Shown here one piece after another: positions 7,611 to 16,297 of a DNA stretch of 64,000 nt (position 1 is the first letter of the stretch; each line of letters begins with the position of its first letter). The notes beneath the pieces were generated by a model that saw only the letters and a list, made by a program, of their open reading frames with translations, made no database searches and was not told the DNA's origin. The stretch spans positions 434,001 to 498,000 of the forward strand of contig JBMNMQ010000007.1 in the NCBI GenBank assembly GCA_050953425.1. The letters run 5' to 3'. The position numbers and the translations under genes are program-made. This DNA comes from RUG100 sp050953425 (GTDB taxonomy: Bacteria > Bacillota > Clostridia > Peptostreptococcales > Anaerovoracaceae).

Positions 7611-8495
7611 ATGTACGTTAAAGAGTTCACAGAATACCTGCAGAAGGAACGCGGGATGGCGGCCAACACGCAGGAGGCGTATCGCCGGGATATCGATGAG
7701 TTTCTGCGCTTTGCCGCCGCGCGCGGAACGTCCGATGCGCTGGAGATCTGCGCCGCTGACATCGCTGCTTTTCTGATGCAGCAGCGCGACGACGGCAGGT
7801 CGGCTTCCACGATCCATCGCAAGCTGGCTTCCATCCGTTCGTTCTTTACCTATCTCGAGCGCAGCGGCCGGCGGCGCGACAATCCGGCGCGCGACATCAA
7901 GCCGCCCCGCGTCCGCAGAAAGGAACTCGAATATCTGAGCGTCGCGGAGGTGGAGCGGGTTCTGGCCGCGCCCGACGACAGCACCCTCGGCGTGCGCGAC
8001 CGGGCGCTGCTGGAACTGCTCTATGCGACCGGCATCCGCGTCAACGAGGTGACAGCGGCCAATGTCGAGGACGTCAACCTGCGGATCGGCTTCTTCACCT
8101 GTCCGGGCTCTTCCGGCAAGGCGCGCATCATTCCCATGGGACGGCCGGCACGGGCGGCTCTGGAACAGTACATCTATGAAGCGCGTCCGGAGCTGGTGCC
8201 GGAGGACGAGGAGGAGGAAAAGGCGCTCTTTGTCAATTACTACGGCCGCCGCATCACCCGCCAGGGGCTGTGGAAGATTCTCCGCGAATACGGTGAGAAA
8301 GCCGGCCTGGAAAAGCAGCTGACGCCGCATCTGCTGCGCATTTCCTTTGCCGTGCACATGGCGCAGAACGGTGCCGACCTGAAATCGCTGCAGGAACTGC
8401 TCGGCAATGAGGACATGACGGCCATGCAGGTGTATCTCTCGGTGACGAAAAACCGTATCAAGGATGTTTACGACAAAGCGCATCCGCGCGCGTAG
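7611..8495 (+). CDS. Tyrosine recombinase, XerC/XerD family, with catalytic His replaced by Asn
   Basis: 294 residues: N-terminal SAM-like DNA-binding domain (1-90) and C-terminal catalytic domain. Catalytic residues seen are Arg143 (ATGIRVNE), Lys170 (SSGKARIIP), His240 and Arg243 (PHLLRISF) and Tyr275 (MQVYLSV). The residue aligned with E. coli XerD His270 (motif LGH) is Asn266 in LGNEDMT. The HPRA C-terminus resembles XerD. It is probably the chromosome dimer resolution recombinase or a paralogue of it; the substitution makes this less certain. The next gene starts 9 bases after the stop. Confidence 0.85.
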   Translation: MYVKEFTEYLQKERGMAANTQEAYRRDIDEFLRFAAARGTSDALEICAADIAAFLMQQRDDGRSASTIHRKLASIRSFFTYLERSGRRRDNPARDIKPPRVRRKELEYLSVAEVERVLAAPDDSTLGVRDRALLELLYATGIRVNEVTAANVEDVNLRIGFFTCPGSSGKARIIPMGRPARAALEQYIYEARPELVPEDEEEEKALFVNYYGRRITRQGLWKILREYGEKAGLEKQLTPHLLRISFAVHMAQNGADLKSLQELLGNEDMTAMQVYLSVTKNRIKDVYDKAHPRA

Positions 8496-8503
8496 GGGAA
8501 CGA

Positions 8504-9673
8504 ATGCACTATTCGATGGGACAATTCTGGCTGATTCTGCTCTGCGCCGCCGGCGTCACGACAGCCTGCACGCCGCTGACCATCCGTCTGGCCCGCGCCA
8601 CCGGCGCGATGGATGTGCCGCGTGATGACCGGCGCATGCACCACAGGGTGATTCCGCGCATCGGCGGACTGGCGATTTTCATCGGCGTCTCGCTGGCTTT
8701 CTATCTCGCGGTCCGGCTCGGCTACTGCGATCCCGGACGGCACGATATTCCCCGCGAGCGCCTCTACGGCCTGCTCTTCAGCAGTGCGCTGATGTACCTC
8801 CTGGGCATGATCGACGATTATCTGGATCTGCCGGCCTGGGTGAAGCTGCTGGGGCAGATCGGCGTGGCAACGGTCGCCTTCTGCTTCGGCGTGCAGCTGA
8901 CCTTCATTGCCAGCTTTTTCGGGCGCACGACGTTTACCGGCGTTGTCTGCTATCTGCTGACGATCCTCTGGATCGTCGGCGTAACCAATACCATCAACCT
9001 GGTCGACGGTCTCGACGGGCTGGCGGCGGGAATCGTCGCGATTGCGTCGTTCTGCATTGCCTATGTCGCCTACATCTTCGGCTACTATGCGATCTGCTTT
9101 CCGCTGCTGGCGGTGGCCGGCGGCTGTCTCGGCTTTCTGCCCTGGAATTTTTCCCCCGCCAAGACGTTTATGGGGGACGGCGGTTCGCTCTACCTCGGCT
9201 TTATGATCGCCAGCCTGTCGCTGCTGCAGCCGGTCAAGAGCACCACGGTGGTGGCGGTCATCATGCCGTCGCTGGTGCTGTCGCTGCCGATCCTCGACAC
9301 CTTTTTCGCGATTGTGCGCCGGCTGGTCAATCACAAGCCGATCATGCAGGCCGACAACGGCCATCTGCACCACCGTCTGATGCGGGCCGGCCTCGGGCAG
9401 CGGCGCACCGTGCTCTGCATGTACGGTGTCTGCGGCATCATGAGCATGGCGGCGATCATGGTGGCGCGCGGCCTCTACAAGGAAACCGTCGGCCTGGCGA
9501 TCATCGCCATCCTCTATCTGTACGTCCTGCTCACCGACCCCAACCGCGGCAAAGTGCACGCCGGCAGCGAGGGGGATGCCGCCCGGCGCGGCCGCCGTCA
9601 GTCCGCGCGGAGCGGGAACGCGGAGCGCAGCGAAGGAAAGGCGCGGCGCGGAGAAGCGGATCGCCGGCAGTAA
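8504..9673 (+). CDS. Undecaprenyl-phosphate N-acetylglucosaminyl 1-phosphate transferase (TagO/WecA type)
   Basis: 389 residues with about ten membrane segments. Starts cell-wall glycopolymer synthesis by moving a sugar 1-phosphate from a UDP-sugar onto the lipid carrier. Family motifs seen: MIDDYLDLP, the Mg-binding NLVDGLDGLAAG, GDGGSLYLGF, and NGHLHHRLMR in the cytoplasmic loop. The last 40 residues are a charged Arg/Ala-rich tail. Probably co-transcribed with the recombinase gene. Confidence 0.9.
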   Translation: MHYSMGQFWLILLCAAGVTTACTPLTIRLARATGAMDVPRDDRRMHHRVIPRIGGLAIFIGVSLAFYLAVRLGYCDPGRHDIPRERLYGLLFSSALMYLLGMIDDYLDLPAWVKLLGQIGVATVAFCFGVQLTFIASFFGRTTFTGVVCYLLTILWIVGVTNTINLVDGLDGLAAGIVAIASFCIAYVAYIFGYYAICFPLLAVAGGCLGFLPWNFSPAKTFMGDGGSLYLGFMIASLSLLQPVKSTTVVAVIMPSLVLSLPILDTFFAIVRRLVNHKPIMQADNGHLHHRLMRAGLGQRRTVLCMYGVCGIMSMAAIMVARGLYKETVGLAIIAILYLYVLLTDPNRGKVHAGSEGDAARRGRRQSARSGNAERSEGKARRGEADRRQ

Positions 9674-9802
9674 GCCGGCAGCCGGCCGGGGCAGCGACGT
9701 TCGCGGGCCGGAAAAAGCCGCAAATTAAACGTCACCAATCGCAAATTTATTCCCTTAAAAAGGCAAGTATGTGAAAATTAAGTGAACATTGCCGCACTTT
9801 CG

Positions 9803-9832
9803 TTGACCCCCGCCCGACCCGGGTGGTACCCT
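9803..9832 (+). promoter_or_regulatory. Probable promoter of the NlpC/P60 gene
   Basis: TTGACC, 18-bp spacer, TACCCT. The short leader holds an 8-bp inverted repeat (GTTGAAAA at 9841 and TTTTCAAC at 9866) that could form a hairpin. The rest of 9674-9800 is AT-rich without a gene. Confidence 0.45.
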
Positions 9833-9890
9833 TGCAACGTGTTGAAAAGAAGGAAATGGAACGTGTTTTCAACCGAGTTGTGGGGAGTAT

Positions 9891-10988
9891 ATGAAACGTA
9901 AAATCTTAGTTCCGTTCTTGGCCGCCGCGATGGCAGTCAGCTGTCTCTCCGTTCCGACGATGGCGCTGGGCGCCGATCAGAACAATGGTGACGGCAGCGG
10001 CGACGGCAGCAGTGCCGAGTCGAATATCATTTCTGAAAAGCCCGATGTTTCCGCCAGTGTCAAGAGCTACGACTCTGTCAAACTGACGTGGAAGCGCATC
10101 GAGAATGCGGGATCCTATAAAGTATACCAGAAGAAAAAGAGCAGCGGATGGAAGAAGATCGAAACCGTGCAGGCCGGCAGCAGGAGCAGGGTCAGCGTCA
10201 CGGCGGACGATCTGGTCACCGGCCGCAAGGCAACCTTTAAAGTGAAGGCGATGAACGACGAGTCGACGCTGGAGTCCGAACCGGTCAGCGCCACGCCGCA
10301 GCTGAAGAAGACAACCATCAGCGGCACGGTCAAGGGCAGCCGCTGTGTCAAGCTGAAATGGAAAACCGTGGCAGGTGCCGAACGGTATACGGTGTACCGT
10401 CGGGTCGGCAGCAAAGGAAGCTACAAAAAGCTCTGCAGCGCGACGCGCGGAAGAACTGCCACCAGCAATAATATGAAACCCGGCGCCACGACCACATATA
10501 AAGTGGTAGCGCAGCGCCAGGAAGACGGCATCACCGCCAAAGCGACCGCGGTGAAGAGCATCAGAACCCCGAGCCGGTGCAACCAGAACTCGAAGTACTG
10601 GAAAGGCTCCAACGCGCGCGAGCTGCTCAAACTTGCCAAAACAAAGCGCGGCTGTGCCTATAAATCCGGTGCCCAGGGCCCGAATTCCTTTGACTGCAGC
10701 GGCTATGTCTGGTGGGTCTACAAGACGGCGAAAGTGGCCGGCAAGAAATTTGCCCGCAGCACGGCGGCCGACGAATACCAGAGTCTGCGGCAGTACTCGA
10801 TCGGCGGCAGCCTGAAAAAGGCGCAGCCCGGCGATATCGTCTTCATCACCCACGGCGGCGGCATTGATCACGTCGCGCTCTACTACGGCGACGGCCTGAT
10901 CATTCACGCTTCGTCGCCGAGCACCGGCGTCATTGTCAGCCCGGTCTACGGCAGCGTTGTCGACATCGTCCGTCTGCCGAACATGTAG
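9891..10988 (+). CDS. Secreted NlpC/P60 peptidoglycan hydrolase with two FnIII domains
   Basis: 365 residues. Signal peptide 1-27 (MKRKILVPFL, cleavage near ALGADQ), a short Gly/Asp/Ser linker, two fibronectin type III-like modules (about 52-136 and 139-226) and a C-terminal NlpC/P60 domain. The catalytic Cys269 is in FDCSGYVWW, with His327 (IDHVALYY) and a further His339 in the domain. Expected to cut peptide stems of peptidoglycan outside the cell. It has its own promoter and a strong terminator at 11022. Confidence 0.92.
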   Translation: MKRKILVPFLAAAMAVSCLSVPTMALGADQNNGDGSGDGSSAESNIISEKPDVSASVKSYDSVKLTWKRIENAGSYKVYQKKKSSGWKKIETVQAGSRSRVSVTADDLVTGRKATFKVKAMNDESTLESEPVSATPQLKKTTISGTVKGSRCVKLKWKTVAGAERYTVYRRVGSKGSYKKLCSATRGRTATSNNMKPGATTTYKVVAQRQEDGITAKATAVKSIRTPSRCNQNSKYWKGSNARELLKLAKTKRGCAYKSGAQGPNSFDCSGYVWWVYKTAKVAGKKFARSTAADEYQSLRQYSIGGSLKKAQPGDIVFITHGGGIDHVALYYGDGLIIHASSPSTGVIVSPVYGSVVDIVRLPNM

Positions 10989-11021
10989 ACGCGGCGCGGC
11001 AGCATAAATATGAACTTCGAT

Positions 11022-11050
11022 CGGCGGCCGTTCTGCGGCCGCCGGTTTTT
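11022..11050 (+). terminator. Rho-independent terminator of the NlpC/P60 gene
   Basis: Perfect 9-bp stem CGGCGGCCG/CGGCCGCCG, 5-nt loop, followed by GTTTTT. Confidence 0.92.
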
Positions 11051-11083
11051 ACGGATTTACCGCGGATTTTACGCTGTTTTTCC

Positions 11084-11112
11084 TTGCATTTCACAAAGGT
11101 TTGTGATAAGCT
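11084..11112 (+). promoter_or_regulatory. Promoter of rplS
   Basis: TTGCAT, 17-bp spacer, TAAGCT. Leaves a leader of about 75 nt. Confidence 0.6.
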
Positions 11113-11118
11113 ATCGAA

Positions 11119-11193
11119 GTTATTACGGGCGGTCCTCTGAGTGCACACGCTGCAAAGGCACCATGAACGTCTATGAGGGAAGGAGGAAGACCG
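11119..11193 (+). promoter_or_regulatory. Possible L19 autoregulatory leader
   Basis: The 75-nt 5' leader of rplS lies where Firmicutes carry the L19 ribosomal protein leader RNA. Position and length fit; I did not establish the conserved secondary structure, so this is mainly by context. It ends with GGAAGGAGGAAG, the ribosome binding site. Confidence 0.3.
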
Positions 11194-11862
11194 ATGAATG
11201 TATTAGATCAGATCACTGCGGAATACAAACGGGATGACATTCCGGCATTCCGGGTCGGCGATACGGTCAGAGTACATATCAAGATCAAGGAAGGCGCGCG
11301 CGAGCGCATCCAGATCTTCGAAGGCTTTGTACTCAAGAGACAGCACGGCGGCATCAACGAGACCTTTACCGTGCGCAGAATCGCTTCCGGCGTCGGCGTC
11401 GAAAAGACGTTCCCGCTCCATTCTCCGAAGATCGACAAGATCGAAGTCGTGAAGAAGGGCGATGTCAGAAGAGCACGCCTGCACTATATGCGTGAAAGAA
11501 CCGGCAAATCGGCTCGCATCAAGGCGAAAGTCCTGACAGAAGAGCAGCTTGCCGCGGAGCAGGCGGTCTACGAAGCAGAGCTGGCGGAAGCCAGGGCGAC
11601 TGCTGCGGCGGCCGAAGAGGCCGCGGCAGACGCAGCAGCGGCCGAGGCGGAACCTGCGGCAGAAGCAGAAGCCGCGGAACCGGCAGCCGATGAAGCGGCG
11701 CAGACGGCAGCTCCGGCGGACGACGCGGCGGCTGAAACCGCTGCCGAAGACGCACCGAACGCAGAAGCGGCAGACGCCGCGCCGGCGGCAGACGAAGCAC
11801 CGGCCGACGATGCGGCTGCAGCCGGGGATACGGCGGCGGACGAAAAAACGGACGCGGAATAA
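11194..11862 (+). CDS. rplS: 50S ribosomal protein L19 with long acidic Ala-rich C-terminal tail
   Basis: 222 residues; L19 is normally about 115. The first 115 residues are a standard L19 (MNVLDQITAEYKRDDIPAF, FRVGDTVRVHIKIKEG, GVGVEKTFPLHSP). After about residue 115 comes a roughly 107-residue extension made almost only of Ala, Glu, Asp, Pro and Thr. The start at 11194 is preferred over 11173 because AGGAGG lies 7 bases before it. No frame break or stop separates the tail from the core. Followed by a terminator, so monocistronic. Confidence 0.93.
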   Translation: MNVLDQITAEYKRDDIPAFRVGDTVRVHIKIKEGARERIQIFEGFVLKRQHGGINETFTVRRIASGVGVEKTFPLHSPKIDKIEVVKKGDVRRARLHYMRERTGKSARIKAKVLTEEQLAAEQAVYEAELAEARATAAAAEEAAADAAAAEAEPAAEAEAAEPAADEAAQTAAPADDAAAETAAEDAPNAEAADAAPAADEAPADDAAAAGDTAADEKTDAE

Positions 11863-11877
11863 GCGTTGCCAACGATC

Positions 11878-11916
11878 AGAGCAGAGTCGGAAGCTCTTCC
11901 GCCTCTGTTCTTTTTT
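11878..11916 (+). terminator. Rho-independent terminator of rplS
   Basis: 15-bp imperfect stem beginning AGAGCAGAG and closing with CTCTGTTCT, loop GCTC, followed by TTTTTT. Confidence 0.88.
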
Positions 11917-11952
11917 ATCGGTGAATATGTTAGAATAGCGGAGGAGGCGAAG

Positions 11953-12996
11953 ATGATCGAGCACATCAACTGGTATCCGGGACATATGAAAAAAACGCGC
12001 GCGCTGATCCGCGACAATCTCCGTCTGGTGGACTGCGTCGTCGAACTGCTGGACGCGCGCATTCCCGTCTCCAGCCGCAATCCGGTACTCGACGAACTGA
12101 TCGGCGGCAAGCCGCGGCTGACTGTGCTCAACAAGGCCGACCTCGCCGACGAGGCCGTCACCGAACGATGGCTGGCGGCGCTGCGCGGCGGCGGCGAACA
12201 GGCGCTGGCGATGAACTGCCTGCAGGGAAAAGGCGGCGCCCTGCTGTCCGCCCTGTCGCGGCTGCGCGCGGAGCGCGGCGGCCGCCGCGCCGCCCGGCCC
12301 TTTCGCATGATGGTCGTCGGCGTGCCCAACGTCGGCAAATCCTCGCTGCTGAACCGCCTCACCGGCCGCCGCAGCACCCGTACCGGCAGCCGGCCCGGCG
12401 TCACCCGGGGAAAGCAGTGGCTGACGCTGCGCAGCGGCATGCAGCTGCTGGACACGCCGGGCATCCTCTGGCCGAAATTCGAAGATCCGCAGGTGGGCCT
12501 GCACCTCGCGTTCTGCGGCGCCATCAAGGACGACATCGTCGATCCGACGGAACTGGCGCTGGAACTGCTGCGCCTTTTAACCGCGCTCTATCCGCAGCTG
12601 CTGCGGCAGCGCTACGGCCTCGCGGAACTGCCGCAGGAGACGGCGGCGCTGCTGGAGGCGATTGCCGCCCGCCGCGGCTTTCTGCTGCCCGGAGGGCGCG
12701 TCGACACCGAGCGCTGCGCCCGCACCGTGCTCGATGAGTTCCGCCGCGGCGTCCTCGGCCGCATCACGCTCGAGCGCCCGCAGGAGGAACCCCGCGAAGG
12801 CAGCCGCCGCAGCGGGACCGGCCGGGAGAAAAACGGCTCCGCTCGCGAAAAGAAAGATGCCGGCAGAGGAAAAAACGAAACCGGCCGGAAAAGGGGCGGG
12901 GCCGGCCGCGGCAAGAGCGGCTCTGCTCGGGAAAAGAACAGCTCTGCGCGAAGGCAGGCGGAGCATCGCGGCGGAAAGGCAGGCTTGAAGCGATGA
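11953..12996 (+). CDS. ylqF: Ribosome biogenesis GTPase YlqF/RbgA with basic C-terminal tail
   Basis: 347 residues; usual length is about 280. Circularly permuted GTPase: G4 NKADLADE comes first, then the G1 P-loop GVPNVGKSSLLN and G3 DTPGILWP. N-terminal HINWYPGHMKKT is the family signature. RbgA is needed for late 50S assembly. From about residue 275 the protein turns into a low-complexity Arg/Lys/Gly/Ser tail built from short units such as GREKNGSAREKK. The start follows GGAGGAGGCGAAG. Overlaps rnhB by 4 bases. Confidence 0.92.
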   Translation: MIEHINWYPGHMKKTRALIRDNLRLVDCVVELLDARIPVSSRNPVLDELIGGKPRLTVLNKADLADEAVTERWLAALRGGGEQALAMNCLQGKGGALLSALSRLRAERGGRRAARPFRMMVVGVPNVGKSSLLNRLTGRRSTRTGSRPGVTRGKQWLTLRSGMQLLDTPGILWPKFEDPQVGLHLAFCGAIKDDIVDPTELALELLRLLTALYPQLLRQRYGLAELPQETAALLEAIAARRGFLLPGGRVDTERCARTVLDEFRRGVLGRITLERPQEEPREGSRRSGTGREKNGSAREKKDAGRGKNETGRKRGGAGRGKSGSAREKNSSARRQAEHRGGKAGLKR

Positions 12997-13679
12997 AGAA
13001 GGCGGAACGGGAAAAGCAGCTGCGGCTCCGGCTGCGGGAACTGCAGGAAACGGAAAATGAACTGTACCGGCAGGGTGCCCGGTACATCGGCGGCGTCGAC
13101 GAGGTGGGCCGCGGCCCGCTCGCCGGTCCGGTGGTCGCGGCCTGCGTGGTGATGCCGCCGGATTTTGACGTGCCCGGCATCGATGATTCGAAAAAGCTGA
13201 CGCCCCGGCGGCGCGAACGGATGGCGGCGGTGATCCGCGAGCGGGCGACGGCGTACGGGCTCGGACAGGCGGACGAAAAGGTGATCGACGAGATCAACAT
13301 CCTCGAGGCGACAAAGCGGGCGATGCGCGAAGCCGTCGCGGCGGCCCGGGTCATGCTCCGCGAGCGCTGCGGCGGCAGCCTCTCCTGGCTTTTGATCGAC
13401 GCCGTCGAGCTCGACGGCATCGACTGTCCGCAGCGGGCGCTGGTGAAGGGCGACAGCCGCAGCCTCTCGATCGCGGCCGCTTCCATCCTCGCCAAGGTCA
13501 CCCGCGACGCGATGATGGTGCGCATGGACGAACGCTATCCGGGCTACGGCTTTGCGCAGAACAAGGGCTACGGCACCAGGGCGCATTATCAGGGTCTGCG
13601 GCAGCAGGGCCCGTGTCCGCTGCACCGGCGGACTTTTCTGCGCAGGTTTTTTGCGCAGCAGGGAGGGGAGAAACAATGA
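12993..13679 (+). CDS. rnhB: Ribonuclease HII
   Basis: 228 residues. Removes RNA from RNA-DNA hybrids and single ribonucleotides in DNA. Catalytic signature GVDEVGRGPLAGPVVA near residue 33, the second Asp in LLIDAVELDG and the third in SIAAASILAKVTRD. Overlaps ylqF and metF by ATGA at both ends, so the run ylqF-rnhB-metF is translationally coupled. Confidence 0.95.
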   Translation: MKKAEREKQLRLRLRELQETENELYRQGARYIGGVDEVGRGPLAGPVVAACVVMPPDFDVPGIDDSKKLTPRRRERMAAVIRERATAYGLGQADEKVIDEINILEATKRAMREAVAAARVMLRERCGGSLSWLLIDAVELDGIDCPQRALVKGDSRSLSIAAASILAKVTRDAMMVRMDERYPGYGFAQNKGYGTRAHYQGLRQQGPCPLHRRTFLRRFFAQQGGEKQ

Positions 13680-14587
13680 CAGCAACTGAAACCAAAGCGA
13701 ACGGCCGCCCGGGCGGCGGCCAGCAGTGCATCGGCGATCTGCTGCGGGAGAAGATGACCTTCTCCTTTGAGGTGTTTCCGCCCAAGGAGGAGGAGCCGCT
13801 GGAACCGCTGCTGGAGACGCTCGACAATCTCTATCAGTACCAGCCGGATTTCATCAGCGTCACCTACGGCGCCGGCGGCACCAACGTCGGCCGCAGCCGC
13901 GAAGTCTGCCGGTCGATTCTCGACAGCGGCCACACGGTCATGACCCACTATACCTGCATCGGGCAGAGTCCCGAACAGATTACGGCGGGCATTCGCGACT
14001 ACCGCGAGCTCGGCCTGCGCAACGTGCTGGCGCTGCGCGGCGATATCCCCGCGGGGCAGCAGGGCACCGGCGGCTATTTTGACCACGGCGACAGACTGAT
14101 CCGCTATATCCACGAAGGCTTCCCGGATCTCTGCCTCGGCGGCGCCGCCTACCCGGAGACCCACGTCGAAGCCCGCAGCGACATCTCGGACATCGCCCAT
14201 CTGCGTTCCAAGCAGGACAACGGCGCTTCCTTCCTGATGACCCAGCTCTGCTACGACGTCGAGGCCTACGAGCGCTTTGTCGACCGCATCCGCAAGGCCG
14301 GCGTGACGCTGCCGGTTGTCGTCGGCGTCATGCCGGTGCTCTACAAGCACGGCGTGCTGCGCATGACGATGCAGAACGGCTGCTCGATTCCGCGGCAGCT
14401 GGCGGCGCTGATCGGCCGCTACGGGGAGAATAAGGAAGACTTCAAGAAAGCGGGCAAGGAATTCACGCTCAATCTGATCTACGAGTACATGTCCCGCGGC
14501 ATCGACGGGCTGCATCTGTACTCGCTGAACAAGTACCGCGACCTGGCCGAAATCATCAACGATTCCGGCATCCGCGGCACATTCTAA
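13676..14587 (+). CDS. metF: Methylenetetrahydrofolate reductase
   Basis: 303 residues, FAD-dependent TIM barrel that reduces methylene-THF to methyl-THF. Signature FSFEVFPPKEEE at about residue 26, SVTYGAGGT, and the typical C-terminal region DGLHLYSLNKY. Start at 13676 has GGGAGGGGAG upstream. First gene of a four-gene THF cluster (metF-fhs-fchA-folD). No metV-like partner is next to it. Confidence 0.95.
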   Translation: MTATETKANGRPGGGQQCIGDLLREKMTFSFEVFPPKEEEPLEPLLETLDNLYQYQPDFISVTYGAGGTNVGRSREVCRSILDSGHTVMTHYTCIGQSPEQITAGIRDYRELGLRNVLALRGDIPAGQQGTGGYFDHGDRLIRYIHEGFPDLCLGGAAYPETHVEARSDISDIAHLRSKQDNGASFLMTQLCYDVEAYERFVDRIRKAGVTLPVVVGVMPVLYKHGVLRMTMQNGCSIPRQLAALIGRYGENKEDFKKAGKEFTLNLIYEYMSRGIDGLHLYSLNKYRDLAEIINDSGIRGTF

Positions 14588-14610
14588 CGGTTCTAACGGA
14601 GGTAAGATCA

Positions 14611-16287
14611 ATGGCATACAAGTCGGATATTGAAATTGCGCAGGAAACGGAAATGCAGCCGATCACCGAGGTGGCCGCGGCGGCGGGCATCGAGGAAAAG
14701 TATCTCGAACCCTACGGCAAGTGGAAGGCCAAGGTGGATTACGGCCTGCTGCGGGACCGCGCGGCGCGGCCGGACGGCAGGCTGATTCTCGTCACCGCGA
14801 TCACGCCGACTCCGGCCGGCGAGGGCAAGACCACCACCACGGTGGGGCTGGCCGACGGCATGAAGCGGCGCGGCCGGGACGTCTTTGTCGCCCTGCGGGA
14901 ACCGTCGCTGGGGCCGGTCTTCGGCATCAAGGGCGGCGCGGCCGGCGGCGGCTATGCCCAGGTGGTGCCGATGGAGGACATCAATCTGCACTTCACCGGC
15001 GACATGCATGCCATCGGCGCGGCCAACAATCTTCTCGCGGCGATGATCGACAACCACATTCACCAGGGCAACGCCCTCGGCATCGATCCCCGCCGCATTA
15101 CCTGGAAGCGCTGCGTCGACATGAACGACCGCCAGCTGCGCAGCATCGTCGACGGCCTCGGCGGGCGGCCGCACGGTGTGCCCCGCGAGGACGGCTTTGA
15201 CATCACTGTGGCCAGCGAGATCATGGCCATTCTCTGCCTCTCCTCCGATCTCGACGACATGAAGGAGCGCCTCACCCGCATCGTCATCGGCTACACCTAT
15301 GACGGCGAGCCGGTGACGGCCGGTCAGCTGAAGGCGCAGGGGGCGATGACGGCGCTGCTCAAGGACGCCCTCAAGCCGAACCTGGTGCAGACGCTGGAGC
15401 ACACGCCGGCCTTCGTGCACGGCGGGCCGTTCGCCAACATCGCCCACGGCTGCAATTCGGTGATGGCCACGCGGATGGCGCTGAAGATGGCCGATTACGT
15501 GGTTACGGAAGCCGGATTCGGTGCCGACCTCGGAGCCGAAAAATTCCTCGACATCAAGTGCCGGGCGGCCGGCCTCAAGCCGGCGGCGGCAGTGGTCGTG
15601 GCCACGGTGCGCGCGCTCAAGCACCACGGCGGCGTCGCCAGAGGCGATCTCGAAAAGGAAAACCTGGAGGCGCTGGAGCGCGGCCTTCCCAACCTGCTGC
15701 AGCATGTGCGCAACATGAAGGAAGTGTACGGGCTGCCGACGGTGGTGGCGATCAACGCCTTTCCCACCGACACCGGGGCGGAACTCGACCTCGTTGCCGC
15801 AAAGTGCCGCGAGCTGGGCGTCCGCGCCGCGCTGTCGGAAGTCTGGGCGAAGGGCGGCGCCGGCGGCGAGGCGCTGGCCGACGAAGTCATCCGTCTCTGC
15901 GAGGAGCCGTCCGATTTTCACTGCAGCTACGAGCTCGATCAGAGCCTGGCCGACAAGATCGAGGAGATCGCCGTCAAAATCTATCACGCCGACGGCATCA
16001 CCCTGCTGCCGGCCGCGGAAAAGGAACTGCAGAAGCTGGAGGAACTCGGCTTCGGCGGTCTGCCGGTCTGCATGGCCAAGACGCAATACAGCTTTTCCGA
16101 TGATCCGCAGCTGCTCGGCGCACCGGAGCATTTCCGCGTCACCATCCGCAGCGTCCGCGTCAATGCCGGCGCCGGCTTTGTCGTCGCGCTGACCGGCAAT
16201 ATCATGACCATGCCCGGCCTGCCCCGGGTGCCGGCGGCGGAGAACATCGACGTCGACAGCAGCGGCCGCATCAGCGGGCTCTTTTAA
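14611..16287 (+). CDS. fhs: Formate-tetrahydrofolate ligase
   Basis: 558 residues, full length. ATP-dependent synthesis of 10-formyl-THF, the entry of formate into the methyl branch. P-loop TPTPAGEGKTTTTVGLADG near residue 70, NAFPTDTGAE, and ALTGNIMTMPGLPR at the C-terminus. Ribosome binding site ACGGAGG. Transcribed with metF upstream and fchA downstream (10-base gap). Confidence 0.97.
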   Translation: MAYKSDIEIAQETEMQPITEVAAAAGIEEKYLEPYGKWKAKVDYGLLRDRAARPDGRLILVTAITPTPAGEGKTTTTVGLADGMKRRGRDVFVALREPSLGPVFGIKGGAAGGGYAQVVPMEDINLHFTGDMHAIGAANNLLAAMIDNHIHQGNALGIDPRRITWKRCVDMNDRQLRSIVDGLGGRPHGVPREDGFDITVASEIMAILCLSSDLDDMKERLTRIVIGYTYDGEPVTAGQLKAQGAMTALLKDALKPNLVQTLEHTPAFVHGGPFANIAHGCNSVMATRMALKMADYVVTEAGFGADLGAEKFLDIKCRAAGLKPAAAVVVATVRALKHHGGVARGDLEKENLEALERGLPNLLQHVRNMKEVYGLPTVVAINAFPTDTGAELDLVAAKCRELGVRAALSEVWAKGGAGGEALADEVIRLCEEPSDFHCSYELDQSLADKIEEIAVKIYHADGITLLPAAEKELQKLEELGFGGLPVCMAKTQYSFSDDPQLLGAPEHFRVTIRSVRVNAGAGFVVALTGNIMTMPGLPRVPAAENIDVDSSGRISGLF

Positions 16288-16297
16288 GGAGGCGGCG

